Below are positions 7,498-17,192 of a stretch of 64,000 nt of DNA, piece after piece. Below the pieces are notes generated by a model that ran no database searches, was not told where the DNA came from, and was given only the letters and a program-made list of their open reading frames with translations. Source of the stretch: an uncultured Pseudomonadota bacterium (GTDB lineage: Bacteria > Pseudomonadota > Alphaproteobacteria > RF32 > CAG-239); the NCBI GenBank assembly GCA_902761535.1, contig CACWKS010000009.1:33931-97930 (forward strand), read 5' to 3'. Both the position numbers and the translations under genes were made by a program. Each line of letters begins with the position of its first letter. Within the stretch, counting starts at the first letter, position 1.

Positions 7498-10035
7498 ATG
7501 AAACATAATGCTTTTTTATATTCTCTTTTAGGGGCAACTTTTTTAAGCACCTCAGCTTTGGCCGAAGATGGTTTTGCCGTGACTGCGGAATATCTCAATG
7601 GAAAAACCTCACCCAAAGTAAATTGGTCCGAGGATTCATCTTCCGGCGGTACAGCAGTTAATATTAACGGACAGGACTTTTATTATACTTATACCAATAC
7701 TGATGGATATACTGAAGTAACAAGCCCATTAAGCAAAGATGGTACCCCCGTAACATCAGAGGAGGTTAATAATAAACTTTTTAGCGGTATTGACAATAGC
7801 TCAAGTAGTAGCGGTGCCGTAGCCATTATAGGAATTGGTACAGACTCTCCCGTAGATATTGAATCTGATTTTATAAACAATCAAAGCGGTACCTACGGCG
7901 GTGCAATCAGATTAACTGCATCTTCAGGCGGACAGGCTTTTATCGGCGACATATCCGGTGACTTTGTCGGAAACATTGCCTCTAATGCTTCCGGAAGTGG
8001 AAAAGGATTAGGAGGTGCTATATATTTGGAAAGTACTGCTACCGGCAATGATGCAAAAATCGGTGATATTACCGGTAACTTCATTAATAACATTGCTAAT
8101 TCTACACAAAGTGGAGATTGGACTCACGGCGGTGCTATTGATAACCATGGTATAATTCAAAGTATTGATGCCAATTTTATTGGTAATAAAGCTACCGGCA
8201 GTGGACAATATGTTTACGGTGGTGCCATCAATAATGGTAAAAATTACACCGGAGGGGTAGTAATTGGAACAATTCATGGCGACTTTATCGGCAATTTAGC
8301 TCAGTCCACAGGAAGTCACGCTACCGGCGGTGCGATTCGTAATACCGGTACAATCGGCGACATTATCAATTCTAACTTTTTATATAACAGAGTGGAAGGA
8401 AATTCCTTATCCAGAGGTGGTGCCATATATTCTACAAACAACCTGAATATCTCTGCTGATGATGGAACATCATTGTTCGAAGGTAATAAGGCTAATGGTG
8501 CGTCCAATGCGATTTATATGCTCGGAACTGCAACCGGTATAGTTGATTTGAATCTCCGTGCCGAAAACGATGGCGCATTAACTTTTAACGATGACATCGA
8601 TGGAAACTATTATAACATAAAAGTATTGGGCGATTCGGATAGTGAAGTTGTGTTTAACACCAATGTAAGCAATGTTAATAATTTATCCATTGCCAGCGAT
8701 GCTGTAATGCGTATGGGTACCGGAGCTCGGATTTATACCAATACAATGAATGATGCCAATGGTGGCGAGATTAAGGTTGATGTGGATATCGATAGTGCTA
8801 ATCAAACCATGACTTCCGGCTTGATAACGGTCAGCGGCGAAGTCAGCGGTAATTACCGAGTAATTGTAAATGATCCTAATGCATCAAGCGGTTATACCGG
8901 TATGCACACCAAATTTTTAACTGCCGCCAATGATACCAATCGTGATGACGAGAGTTTTGAGGTCAGCCGTGTTATCGGCAGTCCTTATATGTGGCATACT
9001 GTATTGAACTATGAACTTGACTATGAAGGTCAGGATACCGGTTCGGATTGGTATTTGGCTCTTGAGGGAGATAATGGTTGGGGCAGCGACGATCCGGTTG
9101 AAACTCCCGAAGTTGTAGCCGCCATTGGTCTGCATCAGGCAGCAATCGAACAAACCCGCAGCGTTGTCCGTAACGTCAGCAACAAAGTTGCCGCCGGTAG
9201 AGAATATTGCCCGAATTGCGGTGTATATGACTACAATTGGGACGGCGAAAAATTGCGCAACCTGTGGGTATTGGTCAACGGCGAGAATGCCCAAATTGAC
9301 AAGCATATCGATATGGAAGCTAAAATCTGGGGAATTGAAGCCGGATTCGATGTTCAAAAAGATCCTTGCAACACTTTAGGTGTATTTGCCTCCTATCGTC
9401 GTGGTGATTATGACTTGTCCGGCGATGGTGATAAATATCGTTCATCGATTGGCTCGGATATCGATATCGACAGCTATTTAGCCGGATTATACTATCGTTA
9501 TGACCGCAATATGAATTGGTTGTTTGCCACTATCTACGGCGGTCTGCAAAAAGCCGAAATCAAAACTAATGATGGTGTTACCGAATTTGATACCGACGGA
9601 GTTGAATTAGGCGCCGGAGTAGAAGTAGGGCGGACCATACCGTTGAATGATACCGTCACCTTAACCCCGAGTTTCGGTTTGTATTATAATCAGGTCAACT
9701 TTGATGAAGCAGATGATAATGTCGGTAAACATTATAAATGGAGCACAATCCGCCATGCCGAAGCTGAGGCGGGAGTTCGCTTGGAAAAACAATTTGAGCG
9801 CGGTAAATTATACCTCAAACCGAGCATAATCCGCACCTTGACCGGCAATGACAAAGTCAAAATCACCGGCATGGACGAAGCCGATACTTATCATGACCAA
9901 ACCTTGGGACGTATCGAGGTCGGCGGACGCTATGGCTTTACCGATGCTTTCTCGGGCTATGCTTGGGGTAATTACACCTTTGGCTCGGATTACCAAGCAA
10001 CCGGAGCCGGAGCCGGCGTCAGCTACTCTTGGTAA
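7498..10035 (+). CDS. Autotransporter with Pmp-like passenger repeats
   Basis: 845 residues. A signal peptide (1-22, ending STSALA) is followed by a passenger with repeated GGAI and F-x-x-N motifs (for example GGAIRLT, NFINNIA, GGAINNG, NFIGNKA), like the polymorphic outer-membrane protein repeats that form a beta-helix. From about residue 590 comes an autotransporter beta-domain, ending in the aromatic residue of SYSW required for outer-membrane insertion. A CPNCG motif lies near the passenger/barrel junction (about 567-571). AAGGA precedes the start. The gene follows nrdG by 96 bp with no clear terminator but is functionally unrelated. Likely a surface adhesin; the ligand is unknown. Confidence 0.88.
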   Translation: MKHNAFLYSLLGATFLSTSALAEDGFAVTAEYLNGKTSPKVNWSEDSSSGGTAVNINGQDFYYTYTNTDGYTEVTSPLSKDGTPVTSEEVNNKLFSGIDNSSSSSGAVAIIGIGTDSPVDIESDFINNQSGTYGGAIRLTASSGGQAFIGDISGDFVGNIASNASGSGKGLGGAIYLESTATGNDAKIGDITGNFINNIANSTQSGDWTHGGAIDNHGIIQSIDANFIGNKATGSGQYVYGGAINNGKNYTGGVVIGTIHGDFIGNLAQSTGSHATGGAIRNTGTIGDIINSNFLYNRVEGNSLSRGGAIYSTNNLNISADDGTSLFEGNKANGASNAIYMLGTATGIVDLNLRAENDGALTFNDDIDGNYYNIKVLGDSDSEVVFNTNVSNVNNLSIASDAVMRMGTGARIYTNTMNDANGGEIKVDVDIDSANQTMTSGLITVSGEVSGNYRVIVNDPNASSGYTGMHTKFLTAANDTNRDDESFEVSRVIGSPYMWHTVLNYELDYEGQDTGSDWYLALEGDNGWGSDDPVETPEVVAAIGLHQAAIEQTRSVVRNVSNKVAAGREYCPNCGVYDYNWDGEKLRNLWVLVNGENAQIDKHIDMEAKIWGIEAGFDVQKDPCNTLGVFASYRRGDYDLSGDGDKYRSSIGSDIDIDSYLAGLYYRYDRNMNWLFATIYGGLQKAEIKTNDGVTEFDTDGVELGAGVEVGRTIPLNDTVTLTPSFGLYYNQVNFDEADDNVGKHYKWSTIRHAEAEAGVRLEKQFERGKLYLKPSIIRTLTGNDKVKITGMDEADTYHDQTLGRIEVGGRYGFTDAFSGYAWGNYTFGSDYQATGAGAGVSYSW

Positions 10036-10251
10036 ACGTTACCTTTATTCACAGATAAAAAAACAATGCTTAAATTGACCTCTTTGAAACGAAAAAAATG
10101 TATAAAATAGAAAGCAAATAAACTGAAAAATTAACAAAATACCAATAAAATCAAAGCGTAAGGCAAATGACAGATTTTTGTTGTGTAATTGACAAAATTA
10201 TGTTAATATACATTCACAAGAGGTTAAACTTAAACAATGAAAGGGAAAAAA

Positions 10252-10740
10252 ATGAATAATAAGTATATAATAAAAGTAGTAGAAGATACATCGGAAAAGG
10301 CCGTTTATCGAGTTGTTGATAAAACAGGAGCTGAGAAATGGACTTTATCAATCAAAACTAAAGCAGATTATATGCATGTAAAAAATTGGGGAGATCATGA
10401 TACACATCAATGTGATGCTCTATCATTAGATTTAACATCAAACGGAAAAAATATTTTTAATCTGTGTGTAAAAAGTATGAAAGATGGATATCCTGGAAGT
10501 TATGATAGTTTCAGAGACAACAGTAGACCATCCGAATCAGTTGAAGATTATAAAACAATTTTTTTCCGCCAATTAGTTAATGATAAGTCAAAAGAAGCAA
10601 ATTTAGCAAAGAAGATATTGCAAAAAGTAAATGGGCAAATTGCTGATGAAATTAAACAAGGAATGGTAGAGATTAAAAAAGGAAATGAAACACAAATAAT
10701 GCCGCTAAAATCTTTACTGAATAGGCTCCGAACTAAATAA
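10252..10740 (+). CDS. Hypothetical cytosolic protein
   Basis: 162 residues, not recognised. There is no signal peptide or membrane segment. The N-terminal half is beta-rich and the C-terminal half is charged and helical (KEANLAKKILQKV, then DEIKQGMVEIKKG). The start at 10252 was chosen because AAGGG lies 6 bases upstream; an in-frame ATG at 10237 has no such site. Third-position A/T is higher than in neighbours, which would fit recent acquisition. It is isolated between the autotransporter and a strong bidirectional terminator. Confidence 0.65.
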   Translation: MNNKYIIKVVEDTSEKAVYRVVDKTGAEKWTLSIKTKADYMHVKNWGDHDTHQCDALSLDLTSNGKNIFNLCVKSMKDGYPGSYDSFRDNSRPSESVEDYKTIFFRQLVNDKSKEANLAKKILQKVNGQIADEIKQGMVEIKKGNETQIMPLKSLLNRLRTK

Positions 10741-10755
10741 AAAATTGCAATATAA

Positions 10756-10783
10756 TAAGAGCTGGTTATATAACCAGCTCTTA
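10756..10783. terminator. Perfect palindrome, bidirectional terminator
   Basis: TAAGAGCTGGTTATA continues into its exact inverse, giving a 28-bp perfect palindrome between two convergent genes, with A/T-rich flanks on both sides. It probably ends both the upstream ORF and the minus-strand flavodiiron gene. Confidence 0.8.
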
Positions 10784-10786
10784 AAA

Positions 10787-11941
10787 TTAATCACATAGCT
10801 CTTCTGCCAGTTTTTCCAGTTGAGGTAAATCTTCTTTCTTCATCGCCGATTTAATTGTTACTTTGTTTTCGCAAAATGTCAGATTTTTGCAACCTTCCAA
10901 CGTCTCGCGCATTTTTTTTGCCGCCATCGGCGCCCAAGAACCATTCTCAATCAAACCTATTTTACGATTTTGATAATTTTTATCTTTCAACTGAGTAATA
11001 AAATTTTCCATCTGCGGCATAATTCCGGCATCATGAGTAACACTCGCCAAAACCAACCGATCATAACGAAAAGCATCTTCTACCGCCTCTGCCATATCTT
11101 CTCGTGCTAAGTCGGTAATTGCAACCTTTTCTCCTCTTTCCTCCAACATATCTTTCAGTTTTAATGCCGCCGCTTTAGTGTGCCCGTAAATTGAGGTATA
11201 AGCAATAAACACTCCTTTGTCTTCCGGCTGATAACTGCTCCAAATATTGTATTTATTCACATAATAATCCAGATTTTCCTTTAACATCGGACCATGTAAA
11301 GGAAATATTTTTTGAATATCTAAAATCGCCGCTTTTTTCAGCACATTTTGCACTTGTTGTCCGTATTTGCCGACAATATTAAAATAATAGCGTCTGGCTT
11401 CGCAAGTCCAATCCTCATCGCAATCTAACGTTCCGAATTTACCGAAAGCATCTGCCGAGAACAACACTTTGTCTTGTTTGTCATAAGCAAACATAACTTC
11501 CGGCCAATGGACCATCGGTGCGGTAATAAATTGCAGTTTATGTTTACCCAAATCCAATTCATCGCCGTCTTTTATCTCAACTTTGCGATTTGTTATATCC
11601 AAATCTTCAAAAAATTGCTCCAATAAACCGAAACTTTTAGCCGTTGCCACCATTTTAGCATTGGGATAAAACTCCATAAATTGAGCTATATTAGCCGCGT
11701 GATCCGGCTCCATATGCAAAACAACCAAATAATTCGGCAACCTTTCGCCTAAAATTGCTCTGAGATTGGCAAACCACTCAGCGGTAACTCGTTTATCCGC
11801 CGTATCCATCACCGCAATTTTATCATCTTTAATCACATAAGAATTATATGATATTCCATTGGGAACAATATATTGCCCTTCAAACAAATCGAGAGTCTTA
11901 TCATCAACCCCGATATAAAAAATATCATTGGTCAACTGCAT
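10787..11941 (-). CDS. Flavodiiron protein (A-type flavoprotein)
   Basis: 384 residues. An N-terminal metallo-beta-lactamase-like domain has the diiron ligands HMEPDH (H76, E78, D80, H81), a later His in MVHWPE, Asp in FSADAFGKFG and His in PLHGP. A C-terminal flavodoxin domain (from about 250, YTSIYGHTKAAA) binds FMN. These proteins reduce O2 to water and/or NO to N2O and protect anaerobes. No C-terminal rubredoxin is present, so a separate redox partner is expected. The start at 11941 was chosen for AAGGA seven bases upstream; the longer frame begins with TTG and no binding site. It is the last gene of the cysS-side minus-strand cluster. Confidence 0.93.
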   Translation of the reverse strand: MQLTNDIFYIGVDDKTLDLFEGQYIVPNGISYNSYVIKDDKIAVMDTADKRVTAEWFANLRAILGERLPNYLVVLHMEPDHAANIAQFMEFYPNAKMVATAKSFGLLEQFFEDLDITNRKVEIKDGDELDLGKHKLQFITAPMVHWPEVMFAYDKQDKVLFSADAFGKFGTLDCDEDWTCEARRYYFNIVGKYGQQVQNVLKKAAILDIQKIFPLHGPMLKENLDYYVNKYNIWSSYQPEDKGVFIAYTSIYGHTKAAALKLKDMLEERGEKVAITDLAREDMAEAVEDAFRYDRLVLASVTHDAGIMPQMENFITQLKDKNYQNRKIGLIENGSWAPMAAKKMRETLEGCKNLTFCENKVTIKSAMKKEDLPQLEKLAEELCD

Positions 11942-11972
11942 CTGTTTTTCCTTCTTATTCAATATATTGCTT

Positions 11973-13340
11973 TTATATTTTTTTCCAAGTCGTTCCGGCA
12001 GGCGAATCTTCCAAAACGATTCCTTTTGCTTTTAAATCATCACGAATTTTATCGGCTTTGGCGAAATCTTTGGCTTTTTTAGCCGCCGCACGTTCGGCTA
12101 TCAATTGTTCGATTTCCTGTGCTTCGTCACCGTTGTCGCCCTTAAACCAAACTTCAGGATCTTGATAAAGCAACCCTAATAAATCGGCCGAAGCCAGTAA
12201 TATCGATTTTTTATTCTTTATCTCATCGGCAGTTTCAGCCTTGTTCAAATCACTTACCAGCTCATGAATATAGCTCAAGGCAAGAGGAGTGTTCAAATCA
12301 TCTTCTAAAGCTTTTACCACTCTTTCATCTGGTGCAACCTTGTCTGTTGCAATATCTTTAACCCTTAGCAAGGCATTATAAAATTTATCCAAATTCTGCT
12401 TAGCCGATTCCAATCCCTCAAAAGTGAAATTAAACGGCTGATGATAATGAGTGGTCAAAAAAGTCAAACGCAAAGCTTCTGCCGGTGCTTTATCCAATAC
12501 TTGGTCAATGGTATAAAAATTGCCCAAAGATTTTGACATTTTCACTCCATCAACCATCAACATACCGCCGTGCACCCAAACTTTGGCAAAATCATCATTT
12601 GGGTGGGCACACATTGATTGAGCGCACTCATTTTCATGATGCGGAAAAATTAAATCCGAACCGCCGCCGTGAATATCAAACGAATTACCCAACAGTTTAG
12701 AACTCATTGCCGAGCATTCCAAATGCCATCCCGGACGACCGAATCCCCAAGGGCTGTTCCATCCGGGTTGATTTTTATCCGAAGGTTTCCACAAAACGAA
12801 GTCTGCCGGATTCTTTTTATAATCGGCAACCTCGATTCGTGCTCCGGCTAACATTTCTTTCATTGAGCGTTTAGATAAAAATCCGTAATTTGGCATTGAT
12901 TCCACATCAAACAGTACATGTCCGTTTGCTTCATAAGCATGTCCGTTTTTGAGCAATAATTGCACCAATTCAATCATTTCATTGATATATTCGGTCGCTT
13001 TGGGACGATAATTGGGAGACAAAACATTTAATTTTGCCATATCATCAATATACCATTGATACGTTTCACGAGTAATTTCAGCAATAGGCTTGCCGGTTGC
13101 AATTGACTTATTGATTATCTTGTCATCAATGTCGGTAATATTGGAAACATAAGTTACATGATCCTTGCCGTAAATATATCGCAATAAACGATACAGAATA
13201 TCAAAAGTTACCGGAGTTTTGATATTTCCCAAATGGGCATGATCATAAACGGTCGGACCGCAAACATACATCCGCACATTATTCTTATCTATCGGCTTAA
13301 ATTCTTCCTTTAATCCGCTTAATGTATTAAAAATCTGCAT
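11973..13340 (-). CDS. cysS: Cysteinyl-tRNA synthetase
   Basis: 455 residues, normal length. The class I signature HAHLGN (34-39) and KMSKS (about 270) are present. Zinc ligands include C27 in YVCGPT and the later Cys/His in HLECSAMS and HHENECAQS. The gene is 11 bp downstream of gltX and 31 bp upstream of the flavodiiron gene, all on the minus strand, so one transcript is likely. Confidence 0.97.
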   Translation of the reverse strand: MQIFNTLSGLKEEFKPIDKNNVRMYVCGPTVYDHAHLGNIKTPVTFDILYRLLRYIYGKDHVTYVSNITDIDDKIINKSIATGKPIAEITRETYQWYIDDMAKLNVLSPNYRPKATEYINEMIELVQLLLKNGHAYEANGHVLFDVESMPNYGFLSKRSMKEMLAGARIEVADYKKNPADFVLWKPSDKNQPGWNSPWGFGRPGWHLECSAMSSKLLGNSFDIHGGGSDLIFPHHENECAQSMCAHPNDDFAKVWVHGGMLMVDGVKMSKSLGNFYTIDQVLDKAPAEALRLTFLTTHYHQPFNFTFEGLESAKQNLDKFYNALLRVKDIATDKVAPDERVVKALEDDLNTPLALSYIHELVSDLNKAETADEIKNKKSILLASADLLGLLYQDPEVWFKGDNGDEAQEIEQLIAERAAAKKAKDFAKADKIRDDLKAKGIVLEDSPAGTTWKKI

Positions 13341-13351
13341 AAAACTCTCCC

Positions 13352-14674
13352 TTAAGCTTTTTGTCCCGACAAACGAGCTTTGGCTTTTTCATAACCGATA
13401 AATTTGAGTAAAACTTTCAATTCGGGACCATTGTCCAAACCGGTCAAAGCCATACGCAAAGGATGGAATAAATCTTTGCCTTTCTTATCGGTATTTTGTT
13501 TGATGACATTAATCCAACTACTATAAGCATTATCCGCCGCTAAATCATCAGGCAGTAATTCCGTAGCTTTAGTACAGAGCTCGTTGTCTTCAATAATCGG
13601 TTCAATAGTATCATAACAAACTTTTTGCCATATTTTAGCTTCTTCAACCGTATTAAGATTACCTTTAACCGCTTCCCAAAATTCTTCGGATACATCCAAG
13701 CGATTTTTAACGGCTGTGAACCTTAATTGATGCACAACTTTATGATTAAATAATTTTAATTCTTCTTCATCAAATTTAGGCTGTGAGCGTCCTAATTTAC
13801 TAAAGTCTAAGGATTGAGCCAAATCTGTCAAATTATCCCAAGGCTCAATGGCTTCTGATGTTCCCAATTTAGCAAGAAAGGCGCAAATTGCCATATTTTC
13901 GATTCCCTCGGCGCGTAACTCACGCACTCCTAACGAACCTAAACGTTTAGATAATTTGCCTTCTTTACCTGTCAATAACGGCAGGTGAGCAAATTGTGGA
14001 GCTTTTCCGCCTAAGGCTTCAAACATCTGAATTTGTGCAGCCGTGTTGGTAACGTGATCCTCGCCGCGCACGATATGCGTAATTCCGAAATCAAAATCAT
14101 CAATTACCGAAGGCAAATGGTACAGATAACTGCCGTCTTCGCGTATAATCACCGGATCAGCCAAATTTTCCGCTTCGTATTTGATGTGTCCTCGCACCAA
14201 ATCATCCCACTCAATTATACCGGGATTTAATTTAAAACGATAGTGCGGTCTGCGACCTTCTGCTTCATATTTAGCAATATCGCCGACAGTTAATTTCAAA
14301 GCTCCGCGGTCATAAATCGGTGGTTTCCCTTGTGTCATCAGCTTTTTGCGCATAACTTCCAGTTCTTCCGCCGTTTCATAACAAGCATAAATACGGCCAT
14401 CAGCCTTTAATTTTGCGACAACTTCATCATATCTGGCCGTACGGGCAGATTGTCTGGCTTCTTCATCCCAGTTTAATCCTAACCATACCAATATATCGCG
14501 AATAGCATCTTCATATTCTTTTTTTGACCTTACCGCATCAGTATCATCGATTCGCAACATAAACTTTCCATCGAGTTTTTTTGCCAACAACCAATTAAAT
14601 ACCGCTGTGCGTGTATTTCCAATATGCATCCAACCCGTCGGACTGGGGGCAAACCTTACCTTTACATTACTCAT
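13352..14674 (-). CDS. gltX: Glutamyl-tRNA synthetase
   Basis: 440 residues. The class I HIGH-like motif (MHIGNTRTA after FAPSPTG) and GKLSKRLGS are present. It is a bacterial GluRS, at the shorter end of the family. Alphaproteobacteria often carry two gltX genes; this one may be the shorter paralogue. Since gatCAB is encoded at 38.5-41.7 kb, one GluRS is expected also to charge tRNA-Gln with Glu for transamidation. Whether this copy does so cannot be read from motifs. Confidence 0.95.
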   Translation of the reverse strand: MSNVKVRFAPSPTGWMHIGNTRTAVFNWLLAKKLDGKFMLRIDDTDAVRSKKEYEDAIRDILVWLGLNWDEEARQSARTARYDEVVAKLKADGRIYACYETAEELEVMRKKLMTQGKPPIYDRGALKLTVGDIAKYEAEGRRPHYRFKLNPGIIEWDDLVRGHIKYEAENLADPVIIREDGSYLYHLPSVIDDFDFGITHIVRGEDHVTNTAAQIQMFEALGGKAPQFAHLPLLTGKEGKLSKRLGSLGVRELRAEGIENMAICAFLAKLGTSEAIEPWDNLTDLAQSLDFSKLGRSQPKFDEEELKLFNHKVVHQLRFTAVKNRLDVSEEFWEAVKGNLNTVEEAKIWQKVCYDTIEPIIEDNELCTKATELLPDDLAADNAYSSWINVIKQNTDKKGKDLFHPLRMALTGLDNGPELKVLLKFIGYEKAKARLSGQKA

Positions 14675-14725
14675 TTATAAAAAACCCTGTTATTATTTCA
14701 AAAATTTACAGAAACATTATAGGTT

Positions 14726-15397
14726 TTATTGCTCAATTTCAAGGGATTTTTGTTTGTTTGTTGCATTTTCCTTTAAACTGTTTTCCCAAGAATTGGTTAT
14801 ATCTTCCAAATCCTCTAAAAACCAATCAATCTCTTCATCATTTTGCGCTATCATTTCATAAAATTTAGAACGATAGGCCAACAGCATACTGCTTTCTGCA
14901 ATTTTTACATCAACTGCTTTTATTATTCCTCCGGATTCATGCAATCTGAAAATTAAAGCCATCTCTTGATGTTGATTATTTATATCAAAATGCACTATAG
15001 TTGATACATTTGTAAATTTTCCGTCGGTTTCCGCTTTGATTACTTCATAAGTAAGGGATGCGGCAAAATCTAAAGGAAGAGTTTTATAATAAGCCAATCC
15101 GTAACGTTTGAAAATATCAATATATTTTTGCTGTTGTTCTGTCGTCATATTGCGCCAGTACTTTCCGATTACAAATTTAGCTATATAGTCAATGTCAATG
15201 TGTTTGACCAATAAATTGTCAAGTTTCTCATAACGCTTTGCCAAATTTTGTTCTTGAAAATCCATAATCAATTCCTTGCCTATCGTGTTGGCAAAATTCA
15301 AAGCGTCTTGCGACGCAATCGGCGCGGCCTGAAGAGGGGTAGTACAAAATAATAAAGTAAGCACGATGATAAGTCGTAAAAATATATTACTTTTCAT
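14726..15397 (-). CDS. MlaC/Ttg2D-like periplasmic phospholipid-binding protein
   Basis: 223 residues. A signal peptide (1-24, ending PLQA) is followed by the MlaC fold: helical segment, then IDIDYIAKFVIGKYWRNMT and TEQQQKYIDIFKRY, typical of the family. MlaC carries phospholipids between the inner-membrane MlaFEDB complex and the outer membrane. No mlaE, mlaF or mlaD gene lies nearby. It is upstream of gltX, 51 bp apart, on the same strand. The C-terminal tail is acidic and longer than usual. Confidence 0.82.
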   Translation of the reverse strand: MKSNIFLRLIIVLTLLFCTTPLQAAPIASQDALNFANTIGKELIMDFQEQNLAKRYEKLDNLLVKHIDIDYIAKFVIGKYWRNMTTEQQQKYIDIFKRYGLAYYKTLPLDFAASLTYEVIKAETDGKFTNVSTIVHFDINNQHQEMALIFRLHESGGIIKAVDVKIAESSMLLAYRSKFYEMIAQNDEEIDWFLEDLEDITNSWENSLKENATNKQKSLEIEQ

Positions 15398-15444
15398 TTT
15401 TTATGCCTTATAATAAAACCAGTTTTTACATATTATAACACAAA

Positions 15445-16470
15445 ATGGTTAATAAAATGAAACTTAAAGCAAAATTTGTACTTTATTTGTTGTTTTGTCT
15501 TCCTTTTAATGTATATGGTGTCGAACCTGGTTTTTCTGCTTTGAAACAGCGCAATTATGTCGTTTGCGGTATTGATGCGGATTACAATTATTTAGCTTAT
15601 AAAAAAGAAGGTCGTTGGCAAGGTTTGGATGCCGATATGTGTCGAGCAGTCGCCCAAGCTGTATTGCATGATTCCGAGAGTTTTAAATTATTACCGGTTA
15701 AAATGAAGAAAATAGGTCAATTACTTAATTCTGGATCCGTTGATGTTGTGCTGGGGCATAATTGGATACCTCCGCGAATTCTTGCCAAACAAAATATTAC
15801 TCCGACTGATATCATCTATTATGATAAGATAGTTTTAGCTGTACGCGACCAAAAAATAAAAGCTTCATCACTTAAAGATTATTTCGGCTCAAAAATTTGC
15901 GTACAAGATAATTCAATTACTCTTGATAATATAGTTCGGTATAATTCCAAATACAATTTGGGTTTTAGTATTTTAAAGTTTTCACAACTTTCCGAGCTTA
16001 AAAGTGCATTTTATCTTAAACGTTGTAATTTGATTGCTGGAGATGAAGTATATATTACCGGAATAGTTAAAGATTTGCGTAATGAATCAGCTAAAGTATT
16101 GCCGGAAGAAATGTCGGTTATTCCCGTAAAATATTATACTTCCGGTATCAACAATTATTTTAATATTGTTATTCGCAATATATTCAATGCGCTGAAAGTT
16201 GCCGCTGAAGAAGGAATTAATTCTGCTAATGTTGATACATTTAAAATTGATAAAAGAACTTCTGTTCAAAATATCTTAGGCTTCAATTCCAAGTTTTGGG
16301 AGCAGTTGCATTTAGATTCATCATGGCTGGAAAAATATATACAAAAATATGGAAACTACTATGATATATTGGAACGAAACATAGGCTACAGCTCGCCGCT
16401 TAATTTAAACACAAAATACAACACATCATATAAAAAAGGTGGAATAGATATTAATATGCCACTTTTATGA
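15445..16470 (+). CDS. Periplasmic amino-acid-binding protein (ABC transporter, AapJ-like)
   Basis: 341 residues. A signal peptide (about 1-26) is followed by a type II periplasmic binding fold: RNYVVCGIDADYNYLAY, then WQGLDADMCRAVAQAVL, like the general L-amino-acid binding proteins AapJ/BztA. Two Cys pairs (for example KICVQD and KRCNLIAG) are also seen in that group. No permease or ATPase gene is adjacent, so it is an orphan receptor. The start is uncertain: neither ATG 15445 nor ATG 15457 has a clear binding site. The last six bases overlap the end of the convergent esterase gene. Confidence 0.82.
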   Translation: MVNKMKLKAKFVLYLLFCLPFNVYGVEPGFSALKQRNYVVCGIDADYNYLAYKKEGRWQGLDADMCRAVAQAVLHDSESFKLLPVKMKKIGQLLNSGSVDVVLGHNWIPPRILAKQNITPTDIIYYDKIVLAVRDQKIKASSLKDYFGSKICVQDNSITLDNIVRYNSKYNLGFSILKFSQLSELKSAFYLKRCNLIAGDEVYITGIVKDLRNESAKVLPEEMSVIPVKYYTSGINNYFNIVIRNIFNALKVAAEEGINSANVDTFKIDKRTSVQNILGFNSKFWEQLHLDSSWLEKYIQKYGNYYDILERNIGYSSPLNLNTKYNTSYKKGGIDINMPLL

Positions 16471-17148
16471 GTGACGTATAATAAAGTCTTTTGCCTTAGC
16501 GATTCCTTCATCGGTTATTTTATGAGGGGTATTGTCAAATGCCCAAATTTCAGTGTTGCAACCTAAATTACGAAGATTTTCTTCGGTAAATTTTAAGGCT
16601 TCAATACGAATTTTATTATCATCTTTCCCATGTAATAACAAAAAATCAGGTCTACTGTTATAATGCTGTTCAACATAACCTTGTGCTGCTAATAATCCGC
16701 CAAAACTGATTACTCCGGCAATTTTTAATGGACACATCAGCCCCGAATATATAGCACACATAGCACCTTGAGAAAAACCGCATAAAAATAAATCACTATA
16801 ATCCAGTTGATACTCATTGAGTAAAATATCTGCATACTCCATGATGTTTTGATAAGCTGTTTCCATTCCCACTGTCATTTTGTTGTACAACTCAACAAAT
16901 TCTTGCCATGAAGGAGTATCACGTCGCTTGTCATTTGGATCAAATTGACGTATAGAAAACCATTGCCTCGTTGTTTTATCCACCTCGCTGATAAAAGGAG
17001 CTTCCGGTATATGCAGAGCGGTATCTCTTAAATCTTGTAATCCGATACTTTTATGGTCAATATGTCCGGCACAATCTTGATAGCCGTGTAAAAAAATTAT
17101 CAATTTCTTCGGATATCCGTTAATATGAACAATTTCCTCTTCTATCAT
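16465..17148 (-). CDS. Alpha/beta-hydrolase, phospholipase/carboxylesterase family
   Basis: 227 residues. The oxyanion strand FLHGYQD, nucleophile GFSQG (Ser126), acid near Asp176/177 (HGKDDNKI) and His209 (TPHK) make a complete triad. This family (YpfH/carboxylesterase type) hydrolyses short acyl esters; substrate unknown. No signal peptide, so cytosolic. It converges on the amino-acid-binding protein with a 6-bp overlap of coding ends. Confidence 0.87.
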   Translation of the reverse strand: MIEEEIVHINGYPKKLIIFLHGYQDCAGHIDHKSIGLQDLRDTALHIPEAPFISEVDKTTRQWFSIRQFDPNDKRRDTPSWQEFVELYNKMTVGMETAYQNIMEYADILLNEYQLDYSDLFLCGFSQGAMCAIYSGLMCPLKIAGVISFGGLLAAQGYVEQHYNSRPDFLLLHGKDDNKIRIEALKFTEENLRNLGCNTEIWAFDNTPHKITDEGIAKAKDFIIRHS

Positions 17149-17192
17149 GTTCTAAAAAGCCTTAAATTGCCTTATAATTATTGTTATATGAA

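Noticed and set aside
8917..9357. 146-residue minus-strand ORF inside the autotransporter
   Set aside because: Antisense shadow of the passenger/barrel region; no supporting signal.
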